The notes beneath the pieces were generated by a model. That model did not search any database. It was given only the letters and a program-made list of their open reading frames with translations, and had not been told where the DNA came from. Positions 43,982 to 51,892 of a stretch of DNA of 52,130 bases are shown here, in pieces. The DNA is taken from positions 1-52,130 of the forward strand of contig JALWDJ010000003.1 in NCBI GenBank assembly GCA_027014605.1, read 5' to 3'. The position numbers were made by a program, and so were the translations under genes. Each line of letters opens with the position of its first letter. The stretch's first letter is position 1. Origin of the DNA: Campylobacteraceae bacterium. Its GTDB lineage: Bacteria > Campylobacterota > Campylobacteria > Campylobacterales > Sulfurovaceae.

Positions 43982-44359
43982 TTAGTCTATATTTTCTTGA
44001 ATAAATTTATTTAACTCTCTATATAATTTATCATCTCTAAAATTTATAAAATCTACTCTATCTACAATATCTTTTATACTATTAAACTCTTTTTTAATTG
44101 CATTAAGTAGTGCATCTGATAGAGTCTCATTATCATCTATTTTAATAGAGAAGAGTTCATCATCACTTAAATTAAAATATATAATATTATTATCTTTAAT
44201 AATATTTAGGCTCTCTCTTCGATTAATACTACTATATATATAATATATAAAAAGAGTTAAAAAAAAACCACCTAATATAGTTATAATTAATAAGTTTTCG
44301 ATTATTAGATAAAGTAAAGTTTTAATAAGTGGTATTGTAATTATAAAAATATGACTCAT
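43982..44359 (-). CDS. Small membrane protein of unknown function
   Basis: I do not recognise this 125 aa protein. Two hydrophobic helices (about residues 4-18 and 22-45) are followed by a charged cytoplasmic domain of about 75 residues (DNETLSDALLNAIKKEF, DKLYRELNKFIQE). AAAGGAT precedes the ATG at good spacing. Its codon and base use match the neighbouring genes. It lies between pcm and the CAP-operon remnant, on the same strand as both. Confidence 0.6.
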   Translation of the reverse strand: MSHIFIITIPLIKTLLYLIIENLLIITILGGFFLTLFIYYIYSSINRRESLNIIKDNNIIYFNLSDDELFSIKIDDNETLSDALLNAIKKEFNSIKDIVDRVDFINFRDDKLYRELNKFIQENID

Positions 44360-44494
44360 AGTTTATCCTTTTTATTTCATTTGACAATATAGTAGCAATT
44401 ATTTGTGTATAAGTTGAGAAATTATAACCTAAAAAAAGTTATATATAGCATAAAATATAAAAAAAATAAATTAAAAAAATATTTTATAACTGTT

Positions 44495-44926
44495 TTATAT
44501 AAAAAATATTTTTATTAATTTTACTTTCATATTTCGTGAATACTCTTTTAAATTAGCATCTAAGCCATTCCATTCAATATTAGCAGAGTAATAATTACTA
44601 TTTTCTCCCAATATCTTTATATTCATATATATTTCTCTGTTTTTATATCTACTATCTGTTATATTCTTATTTATGCCTTTTAGTATAATTTTAGTACCAT
44701 CAATATATATATTATCAAACTCTAAACTATTTTTATACTCTCCATTATTAAAAATTTGAAAATTAGGAATGTACGCTTTTGTTAAGTTAGAATTAAATTC
44801 AATATATGAGTTATAGTTATTATCTCTAATACAATTAACTCTATCTTCAGATATAAGTTCTATATTAAATTTTTTACCAGCAATAGATAGAGATGTTGGA
44901 ACATCTTTTAAATATATATCACTCAT
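44495..44926 (-). CDS. Unknown protein co-encoded with the disrupted CAP gene
   Basis: This 143 aa protein is not recognised. It has no signal peptide, and is rich in Asn, Ile and Lys with predicted beta strands (YIDGTKIILKGINKN, EIYMNIKILGENSNYY). The start lies 3 bp past the CAP stop codon, and its ribosome site TAGGAT overlaps that stop, so its translation probably depended on the upstream gene. The IS607-like insertion upstream may reduce its expression. Confidence 0.55.
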   Translation of the reverse strand: MSDIYLKDVPTSLSIAGKKFNIELISEDRVNCIRDNNYNSYIEFNSNLTKAYIPNFQIFNNGEYKNSLEFDNIYIDGTKIILKGINKNITDSRYKNREIYMNIKILGENSNYYSANIEWNGLDANLKEYSRNMKVKLIKIFFI

Positions 44927-44929
44927 ATC

Positions 44930-45469
44930 CTAATTTGAACAGTATGGTTTTAATTTTTTTCCATTAAGCAAAATATTTCCTGTTTTATAATATTTACAAA
45001 CATAGATATATCCATTTTTAAATCTACCTATTTGATACTGAGATGTAGCACACCCAACCTCTTTTGTATTTTGCCAAATAACTTGTGTATAGTGTCCACA
45101 TTGATACCCTATATCACAACTTCCATCTTCATAGTGATAGTGTGGCTCTTCATCATCAAACCAGTGAGGCATAGCATCATCTATGGTTAAAGGTTTATCC
45201 TTACTAAAGGCGTATAAATTTTCACCATAATTATTTTGATGATTAGTTGGGTCATGTTTAAATTCTCCTGTTGATGCTAAGATATCTGCATAATTTTGTG
45301 CATCTCTTTCTAATTTTAGACTATATTTTAATTGGGAGTCATTAAAATATATACTTCTTTTCTCATTATGTACTTTTATAATATATTGTTGTACTTTTGT
45401 TAAATTATTCTTTATAGGTATATATTCTTCCATAATATTGCTAGATGGTTCTATACTAGCTCTTAGTTG
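44930..45469 (-). pseudogene. 3' fragment of a CAP-domain lipoprotein gene split by IS607-like insertion
   Basis: The frame contains a full CAP domain (NYADILASTGEFKHDPTNH, YGENLYAFSKD, HYEDGSCDIGYQC, GHYTQVIWQNTKEVGCATS, YVCKYYKTGN) but has no signal peptide, unlike the intact CAP lipoprotein at 40.1 kb. The first ATG (ending at 45433) begins just before the domain, and the frame stays open upstream through QLRASIEPSSNI to the element end. The missing start is found on the far side of the element (47226-47330), in the same orientation. A cytoplasmic stub could still be translated from the ATG. Confidence 0.8.
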
Positions 45470-45473
45470 AAAT

Positions 45474-45600
45474 CGCCAAAATCACAAAGATTAAGGTCAT
45501 GATTAAGGTCTAAGCTACCTTAGTTAATTGTTTAAGTAAAATTCCTCTTGCTCCATTGACATCTCTATCAACAATAAAATTATTATCTTTTATAATTTTT
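45474..45600 (-). ncRNA. Candidate omega RNA (guide RNA) region of tnpB
   Basis: TnpB guide RNAs of IS200/605 and IS607 elements come from the 3' end of tnpB and run past the element end into the flank. Here the right end has a hairpin (TAAGGT 45504-45509, ACCTTA 45517-45522) across the tnpB stop codon, and a direct repeat TTAAGGTCATGATTAAGGTC. The guide would come from the CAP-gene flank below 45474. The position is inferred; no covariance model was run. Confidence 0.35.
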
Positions 45601-46688
45601 TTACCACCAAGTTTATTATCAATCTCTCCACTCCATGAACATGTTTTAGAAGTATAGCTTTCATTGCAATCAACAACATGTTTTCCATATTTTTTTGCAT
45701 ACCATTTAATTCTAAGTTTAAATTCATAATGACCAAGAGACAACATCTCTCTTGTTGTTCTTCTTCGGATTCTTCTTGCTTGTTTTTTTGACATTTTTTT
45801 GGTCTCAAAAGTAGGAAGAAAGATAACATCATATTTTTGAACTAAATCAAAAGCTAAACGATTGTGCAAATCTAGTAGTAAATCATCTTTTTTAGATTTT
45901 AATCTATCTATTTTTCTATTAATTCCTCTAATTTTTTCCTGATACCACTTCTCTTCAATTTTTTTTGTATTTTCAATAAGTTTTCTTTTTGATAGTAGTC
46001 TATCTACCTTTTTCATTAGAGGGAGAAGTTTCTCTTTAGCAAAATCATATCCAGCAATAATAACCTTTCTATCACTATAACAAGTTGCAAAAGTTCTAAC
46101 TCCAGGGTCAATCGCTATACATTTTACATCGCCTTGGATTTCGGCATTGATTTTTATATGTTGTTGAACCTGAATAAACCATCTTCCCTTGTCATAAGTT
46201 ATGATACATGATTTATTGATTGCTTCTTGTGGGATAGACTCTGTTAAATGAATTTTTCCTAAAGCTTTAATAGCAGGATTTAATCCTTTTGGCATTCTAT
46301 CCATTGAAAATGAGTGTTTTCTGCCTTTTCTACTTTTAAATTTAAGTGAAGTAAATCTCGATTTTGAACCCTTTAACTTCTTATTTTTAGCCATAACGGC
46401 TTTAAATGTTGTCAGAGCTTAAAGTACACCATTATCAACAATAATTGAATTATAAATAGCCCCTTTTTCCTCTTGCTCTTGTTTACATTGTTCTTTTATC
46501 TCTGGTCTTAAATTTCTGAATTTTCCATCCTCTCCAATATGTTCATTTTTTAAATATATAGCAACAGCTAAATTGTAGGCTCTACGATAGAGTATTAATG
46601 CTTGATGATATGCTTCACTATTTTTAGGATAAAATCTAATCTTTTTTGATGCTATTACTTTTTCGTCTTTTTGCCGACCTTTTACCAT
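45510..46688 (-). pseudogene. tnpB: tnpB RNA-guided nuclease gene with one in-frame stop codon
   Basis: Reading from the ATG at 46688 (MVKGRQKDEKVIASKK), the frame gives the N-terminal TnpB helices (FYPKNSEAYHQALILYRRAY) and reaches TAA at 46419-46421 after DNGVL, then continues in the same frame as ALTTFKAVMAKNKK to 45510. One base change (for example TCA to TAA) would explain it. The RuvC residues survive: Asp in AIDPGVRTF, Glu in PTFETKK, Asp in VDRDVNGARG. The usual zinc-finger Cys pairs are mostly absent (TCSWSGEID, then IIKDNNF), as in a subgroup of TnpB. A 294 aa C-terminal part could start at 46394. Confidence 0.85.
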
Positions 46689-47178
46689 AGTAGGAATTGC
46701 AGAAGCTGGTAATGAAACCGATAAGCTCTTTTGTATCAAACTTTTCGGTTTTAGTCTCTTCTTCCAATGAGATAACTCTTCCACCGTGTAATTCGATAAT
46801 CCATCTGATGGGTTCAATTCCACTTCTTGCGAGACGGTCTTGTGTGGTAACCACAACTTCGACTGAAGAGCCTGACATTGCTGATTCCAATATGGTTTTA
46901 AGTCCTTTTCGTTGAAAATTGAAAGCTGAGGCAATATCAAACAGTTGTTCATGTTCTGGGTATTTTTTAGATAAGAGTTCAAGTTGTTTTTTAATACTTG
47001 TATCTTGTTTTTTTGAACTAACCCTTGCATAGATAAACCTTCTTTCAGCTTTTTCTTGAATACGAAAATGACCACCTATAGTTTTTTTCGGAGCATAGAG
47101 TTTTCCAGATTTAATCCAATTCCGAATTGTCTGAGATGAAACCCCATACTTTTTTGCTAATTGTGTTGTCGATTTCAC
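46636..47178 (-). CDS. tnpA: IS607-family serine recombinase TnpA
   Basis: This 180 aa small serine resolvase-like transposase has an N-terminal MerR-type helix-turn-helix (LAKKYGVSSQTIRNWIKSG) and a catalytic domain with the nucleophile Ser54 in IYARVSSKKQDT and Arg in TQDRLARSG. The DNA-binding domain ahead of the catalytic domain is typical for IS607. The start appears to be a GTG with no ribosome site; TATAAT at 47185-47190 ends only 6 nt before it, so the mRNA may be leaderless. The frame is intact, so the element could still move. Confidence 0.9.
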   Translation of the reverse strand: MKSTTQLAKKYGVSSQTIRNWIKSGKLYAPKKTIGGHFRIQEKAERRFIYARVSSKKQDTSIKKQLELLSKKYPEHEQLFDIASAFNFQRKGLKTILESAMSGSSVEVVVTTQDRLARSGIEPIRWIIELHGGRVISLEEETKTEKFDTKELIGFITSFCNSYYGKRSAKRRKSNSIKKD

Positions 47179-47225
47179 AAATAAATTATAACATAATTAA
47201 ACTTAATATTTTGTGATTTTTTGCG

Positions 47226-47330
47226 TTATTTTTTAACTGTTATATTCTTTTCTAATTTAAGATTATTTTCTTTACAACCATATAGAATTAAGAATAATAG
47301 GATAGTAGAAAAAGTTGATTTAAAAAACAT
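47226..47330 (-). pseudogene. 5' fragment of the split CAP lipoprotein gene (signal peptide and lipobox)
   Basis: A 34-codon frame starts with ATG at 47330, encodes a basic start, a hydrophobic core (STILLFLILY) and the lipobox ILYGC (Cys19), then KENNLKLEKNITVKK, and stops at TAA where the IS607-like end begins. It has the size and composition of a lipoprotein export signal, followed by nothing. With the CAP fragment at 44930-45469 it rebuilds one ordinary lipoprotein gene. TATAAT-like boxes lie upstream in the AT-rich gap to 47410. Confidence 0.75.
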
Positions 47331-47409
47331 AAATATTACCTATATATTAAAATAATATATAGATTATATTATATTTTTCAGTAAAAATTCATATATATTT
47401 ATAATATTT

Positions 47410-48234
47410 CTATATTGATGCGTAAGTGCTACTAGAGTTAATTACTCTCTCTCCCCTTAAAAATCTATTTTTATAAAATGGTTTTGCATCAAAAGATGTA
47501 ATTATTACTTTTTTCTTTGCTGAAGATGCATGTATAAATTTATGGTCTCCAATATATATACCTACATGGTTTACTTTTCCTCTAAATTTATGTTCTGTAT
47601 CAAAAAATACTAAATCCCCTTTTTGTAACTCATCAAAAGATACTTTTATTCCCACTTTAGCTTGGTGACCAGAGTATCTTGGTAGTGTTATCCCATTTTC
47701 TTTAAATACATACTTTGTAAAACCAGAACAGTCAAAAGCATTTGGCCCATTTGCTGCCCATACATATTTTGTACCAAGAAAATTTTTTGCAGTCTCTATA
47801 ATTTCATCTTCTTTACTTAGATTAATCCAATTATCTGCTACTACTAAATCTTCACTATTATTATCTTCAATATTTGGATTTTCATAATCAATTAAAGTTG
47901 CTAATTCACTATTATCACTATATTCAGAAGTAGTATTATTCTCCTTATAAGTAATAGTTGTTATTACATTATCATTTTGAATACTATTTTCATCCACTTC
48001 AACTTCATAGTATGGAGAGACTATTGTAGAGTTAGAGTTATTTGAGATAATATTATAAGCTTCAACAATTTTAGTTAGGTTTTTATCACCACTACTATTA
48101 TTATCTGAGTTAAGAGTTATATTTTTATCTATCTGCTTCGAAGGAGTAATCTTGGAGCTATTCTCTTGCATACAACCAGTCTGAATAATAGGTATAATAG
48201 CCAATGCAAGAGAAATTTTCTTGATTTTTCTCAT
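47410..48234 (-). CDS. NlpC/P60 peptidase lipoprotein
   Basis: This 274 aa lipoprotein has the lipobox IQTGC (Cys21), a long Asn/Ser/Glu-rich linker (about 22-140) and an NlpC/P60 domain with Cys169 (NAFDCSGF), His223 (VNHVGIY) and His235 (FIHASS). It should cleave peptidoglycan peptides at the outer membrane or cell surface. The domain is closely similar to that at 21.5 kb (same LGxxYVWxxxGPN, LPRxSxxQAKVG and FIHASS blocks), so the two arose by duplication with different anchors. It lies just upstream of the disrupted CAP gene, on the same strand. Confidence 0.9.
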   Translation of the reverse strand: MRKIKKISLALAIIPIIQTGCMQENSSKITPSKQIDKNITLNSDNNSSGDKNLTKIVEAYNIISNNSNSTIVSPYYEVEVDENSIQNDNVITTITYKENNTTSEYSDNSELATLIDYENPNIEDNNSEDLVVADNWINLSKEDEIIETAKNFLGTKYVWAANGPNAFDCSGFTKYVFKENGITLPRYSGHQAKVGIKVSFDELQKGDLVFFDTEHKFRGKVNHVGIYIGDHKFIHASSAKKKVIITSFDAKPFYKNRFLRGERVINSSSTYASI

Positions 48235-48362
48235 TTATAAATTTCCCTTAAAAAATATTTTTATTAAAAAACAAATAAGCTGTATTTTTCAAAAATTTAC
48301 ATAAAAATTGTGTATAAATTGTGTAGAGTTATATAGAAGAGTCCTATTTATAGGAAATGTAT

Positions 48363-48400
48363 TAAAAAAAATCAATAAAACCCCTAACTTTAAGACGGGG
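48363..48400 (-). terminator. GC-rich hairpin and T-run after the barrel protein gene
   Basis: On the minus strand CCCC...GGGG (48381-48400, with a 12 nt interior that includes CTTAAAG) is followed by TTTTATTGATTTTTTTT, 34 bp past the stop codon of the 48.4-49.3 kb gene. It is probably that gene's terminator. The shape also resembles short end-hairpins of IS200/605 elements, but no such gene is near. Confidence 0.55.
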
Positions 48401-48434
48401 ATAAATTGAAGAAAATTTAAAGAGAATTTAATAT

Positions 48435-49337
48435 TTAAAATGAGTACCCAACTCCAAAATAACCAACAGAGCTATCCATACCAAATTTACTTCCTAATGA
48501 TTTCATCATATCTGAATTAAATTCATGACCTGTAAGATTTATGCTCATCTTATCTACATCCCATTTAGAGTATTTATATCCTATGGTAGCATATATTCTA
48601 GGATTAAGGGTTAAAAATCCCCACTTAAAAGTTGATGTAAAGGGTGTAAAATATAAGCCAAAATTATACTCTTGAAAAGTTCCATCAACTGAATAATCAG
48701 CTTTTGCATATTTATTTTTTATATTTCCAGTTTGATATGCATAACTTGCTAAACCATAAAATGATATGTTTTTATTAATTGACTTTTGAAAATTGAGAGA
48801 TGGTCCTATTTTATATGTTTTAATATCTGTTTTACTCTTTTTATATAAATCTAATCCACTATTTCCTGAAGATTTATTATTTTTTAATATATTAACCATA
48901 TCGTCAATCCAAGGTGTAGAGAGACCAACTACAAGACCTGTACCTAAAAAGTTATCTTGATTTTTATGAATAATATCATAACCTAATCTAATATTTACAT
49001 CTAACCCCTCCAATTCATGCTTCATAGATGGAATAGTTATATTTGGTACACCATTATTCATTAAAAAATTATTAGCTTGAGATGCATATGAGTTATATCT
49101 TTTTTGTACCTGTTTCATGGTATCTGATTTATACCAAGTTAAATCATAACTATAAAAAAAATTTCCTAAAATATTATTATGTCTATTTGATAGACTAAAT
49201 GTTGAAACATCTGTATCTATACTTCCATCTAATCCTATAAATCCACCCTTCATAGAGAATGTTCCAATTCCATAATCAAATTCTGAAGCAAATATATTAC
49301 CCGTTATACCTAAGATAAGAAGTATTGATTTTTTCAT
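48435..49337 (-). CDS. Exported outer-membrane beta-barrel protein, function unknown
   Basis: This 300 aa protein has a signal peptide (MKKSILLILGITGNIFASEF, cleavage after FAS or nearby) and alternating polar/hydrophobic strands ending FGVGYSF, with the terminal Phe typical of outer-membrane proteins. Strands such as LDVNIRLGYDIIH, FLGTGLVVGLS and NPRIYATIGYKYS support a barrel. I do not recognise the family beyond this. It is a single gene with its own hairpin terminator. Confidence 0.7.
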   Translation of the reverse strand: MKKSILLILGITGNIFASEFDYGIGTFSMKGGFIGLDGSIDTDVSTFSLSNRHNNILGNFFYSYDLTWYKSDTMKQVQKRYNSYASQANNFLMNNGVPNITIPSMKHELEGLDVNIRLGYDIIHKNQDNFLGTGLVVGLSTPWIDDMVNILKNNKSSGNSGLDLYKKSKTDIKTYKIGPSLNFQKSINKNISFYGLASYAYQTGNIKNKYAKADYSVDGTFQEYNFGLYFTPFTSTFKWGFLTLNPRIYATIGYKYSKWDVDKMSINLTGHEFNSDMMKSLGSKFGMDSSVGYFGVGYSF

Positions 49338-49457
49338 TATTATACCCTTTTATAAAAACTAGTTTAGATTATGATAATATTTTATTATAAAACTATCTTT
49401 ATAAATAAAAAAATAATATTAACTATTTTATTTTATATCTATTTAGTTACACTCACT

Positions 49458-50036
49458 CTATCCAAACATACTTTTAAATCTTGCAATCAATTTAGCTAAA
49501 AACCCCTTTGGTGTGATAAGGTCATTTAAAAACTCCTCATAATTCATACCTTTCTCTTCTAAATATGATTCAAGATAAGAGAGTGAACCCTCCATACCTC
49601 TTCTCTTTTCTATATTTAACATAGTATCATATAGCTCCTCTACCTCATCAATAACATGTTGTGGAGCTGCTCTTCTAAATGCTGTAAATGATTTTATATT
49701 TCCATTTTTATTTTTTTTAATATCAAAATCTGCAATAACCCAGTAATATTTTCCACTTTTAGCTAAATTTTTAATTACACCAGATACAGGTTCTCCTCTT
49801 AGAAGACTATTCCATATTAAGAAAAATATAGCTCTTGGCATATCAGGGTGTCTTATTATATTATGGGGAACTCCAACAAGTTCATTTTCACTATATCCAG
49901 AGATATCACAAAAATTCTTATTTACAAATGTGATAATGCCATTTATATCTGTTTTACTTACAATAAACTTTTTTTTACTAAATTTAATCTCTTCATCAAT
50001 TGGTATAGGTCTATATATTTTTACACGACTATCCAT
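49458..50036 (-). CDS. PAS-domain redox/energy sensor (CetB/Aer-like)
   Basis: This 192 aa soluble protein has one PAS domain (about residues 25-125) with the Aer/CetB signature FVNKNFCDISGYSENELVG followed by HNIIRHPDMPRAIFF, which suits FAD binding. A short helical C-terminus follows (EVEELYDTMLNIEKRRG) with no kinase or methyl-accepting domain. In Campylobacter, CetB of this form works with a separate CetA receptor in energy taxis. No CetA-like gene is adjacent, so the partner is presumably elsewhere. It is divergent from the lipoprotein gene at 50.2 kb. Confidence 0.85.
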   Translation of the reverse strand: MDSRVKIYRPIPIDEEIKFSKKKFIVSKTDINGIITFVNKNFCDISGYSENELVGVPHNIIRHPDMPRAIFFLIWNSLLRGEPVSGVIKNLAKSGKYYWVIADFDIKKNKNGNIKSFTAFRRAAPQHVIDEVEELYDTMLNIEKRRGMEGSLSYLESYLEEKGMNYEEFLNDLITPKGFLAKLIARFKSMFG

Positions 50037-50219
50037 TTTTTTTACCTTACTATCTCATAATTACGAGAATTTTAGCTAAGAGTTACTAAATAAATGATTT
50101 ATAATATTAAAAAAAACTAATATTAAATGTTACACTTAACAGAAAAGAATAAAAAAAAAGTATAGATTTTTTTTCAATAATCTGCTATGCTTATATTAAT
50201 ACTTAAGAAAGGTTTTGTT

Positions 50220-51878
50220 ATGTGGAAAAGGATTTTATATATATTGCCTCTATTATTTTTTATAAGCTGTTCTCAACATGCTACTATTGATAAAGATAAA
50301 GTAGAGATTTTAGGAAAAATTACTTATGATAGAGTTCCTGTGGCTATTGAATATGGGGGGATAGCAAAACTTGATTATAAACATACTAAAAAATCTCCTG
50401 CTAGAGATATCTTAGTAAAAGCCATTGATACCACAGGCAAAATATTAGCTACAACTTCTACAGATAAAAGAGGAAAATATAGATTGATTGTTCCTATTAA
50501 TAGTGTAATTAAGATTAGAGCTTATGCTAGAATGTATAAAAAAGATTATTGGGATGTTAGTGTTGTAGATAATACAAATAATAAAGCATTATATGTTATT
50601 GATGGAGAGTATCATAATAGTGGAACAAAAAAGAGTATTAGAAATCTACACGCCTCTTCTGGTTGGACTGGAGAAGATTATACAAAACCTAGAATTGCTG
50701 CACCTTTTGCCATATTAGATAGTATCTATCAAGCAATGAGCAGAGTAAGAGAAGCAGACATAGAGGCAAAATTTCCTCAACTTACTGTTAATTGGTCTAT
50801 TAATAATGTAGCTGCATCAGGTGATGTTAATAGTGGACAGATAATAACCTCAAATTATGATGGAGAGAGAGGACTTTGGATTTTAGGTGATGCTAATAGC
50901 GATACAGATGAATATGATAATCATATTATTATTCATGAGTGGGGTCACTACTTTGAAGACCAATTCTCAAGAGCTGATAATATTGGAGGTTCTCATAGCC
51001 CTGGTGAAGCTTTAGATATAAGGGTAGCTTTTGGAGAGGGTTGGGGTAATGCTTGGTCGGGAATCGCTACAGATGACCCGATATATTTTGATACATCAGG
51101 ATATAAACAGTCTAGTGGGTGGTATATGGATTTAGAAAAAGGAGCACAAGAGAATGCTGGTTGGTATAGTGAAGGGTCAGTCCAAAGAATTTTATATGAC
51201 CTATATGATAAGACAAACGAAGCTCATGATAAGACAAGTTTGGGTTTTAAACCAATATATAAAGTATTAGTAGGTGCAGAAAAAAATACTCCAGCATTTA
51301 CAAGTATTTTCTCATTTATTAATGCACTAAAGAGAGAAAATCCAACTCAAAAAAGGAATATAGATAAGACTGTAGCTTATGAGAATATAAACTCAATTCA
51401 AGATGCCTATGGAACAAATAGAACTAATAGTGCAAATAGTCCTGTAGCTGTTCCTGTATATAAAAACTTAAACGTAGGTGGAAGTATAAATGTATGTAGT
51501 AGAAATAATTATGGGGTATATAATAAACTTGGAAATAGAGATTTTATTAAAATTAAAATAGATAGTGATGGATTTTATCAATTTAATGCAAACTCAAATA
51601 ATCCTAGTGCAGACCCTGATATGATACTCTACCAGACAATATATCCACATAAAGATATAGCAATATCTTCTTATGAGGGTTCACCAAATGATACTCTTAT
51701 AGTAAATTTAAAGAAAGGTGATTACCTATTAGATACATTTGATGCCTCTTTTAACAATAGTTGTACTACTATATCATTAAATAGAAGCAGTGGCAAGTAT
51801 AAACCAAATAGTAAAAAGAGTTCTATTATGGCTAAACCTATATCAAGAAGAACATTACCAAAACGACAATATTATTAA
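50220..51878 (+). CDS. Putative M36-like zinc metallopeptidase lipoprotein
   Basis: I use the ATG at 50220, since AAAGG lies 7 nt upstream and the lipoprotein signal (MWKRILYILPLLFFISC, lipobox FISC, Cys17) follows directly. A carboxypeptidase-regulatory-like beta domain (about 29-120) precedes a gluzincin-like domain with HEWGHYFED (His239, Glu240, His243) and a downstream GEGWGNAWSG (likely third ligand Glu), close in layout to M36-type peptidases. A C-terminal beta domain and a basic tail end the protein. It should act outside the cytoplasm as a peptidase. A related lipoprotein starts 14 bp downstream. Confidence 0.78.
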   Translation: MWKRILYILPLLFFISCSQHATIDKDKVEILGKITYDRVPVAIEYGGIAKLDYKHTKKSPARDILVKAIDTTGKILATTSTDKRGKYRLIVPINSVIKIRAYARMYKKDYWDVSVVDNTNNKALYVIDGEYHNSGTKKSIRNLHASSGWTGEDYTKPRIAAPFAILDSIYQAMSRVREADIEAKFPQLTVNWSINNVAASGDVNSGQIITSNYDGERGLWILGDANSDTDEYDNHIIIHEWGHYFEDQFSRADNIGGSHSPGEALDIRVAFGEGWGNAWSGIATDDPIYFDTSGYKQSSGWYMDLEKGAQENAGWYSEGSVQRILYDLYDKTNEAHDKTSLGFKPIYKVLVGAEKNTPAFTSIFSFINALKRENPTQKRNIDKTVAYENINSIQDAYGTNRTNSANSPVAVPVYKNLNVGGSINVCSRNNYGVYNKLGNRDFIKIKIDSDGFYQFNANSNNPSADPDMILYQTIYPHKDIAISSYEGSPNDTLIVNLKKGDYLLDTFDASFNNSCTTISLNRSSGKYKPNSKKSSIMAKPISRRTLPKRQYY

Positions 51879-51892
51879 ATTAAAGGATTTTT

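Larger units (their letters stand above)
45474..47225 (-). mobile_element. IS607-family insertion sequence (about 1.75 kb)
   Basis: The element holds tnpA (serine recombinase) and tnpB in one orientation, overlapping by 53 bp, the classic IS607 layout. Its limits are estimated from an inverted repeat of the ends, CGCCAAAATCACAAA (45474-45488) against CGCAAAAAATCACAAA read inward from 47225, and from the interruption of the CAP gene. IS607 elements lack true terminal repeats and make no target duplication, so limits may be off by a few bases. tnpB is broken by one stop codon. Confidence 0.85.

Noticed and set aside
46419-47075. A 218-codon minus-strand frame starting within tnpA.
   Set aside because: Its first 129 codons are the out-of-frame reading of tnpA. 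Only the part after 46688 is real, as the N-terminus of tnpB.
48381-48400. A solo end of an IS200/605 element.
   Set aside because: CCCC...GGGG with CTTAAAG inside looks similar, but the following T-run and position after a stop codon fit a terminator, and no transposase remnant is near.
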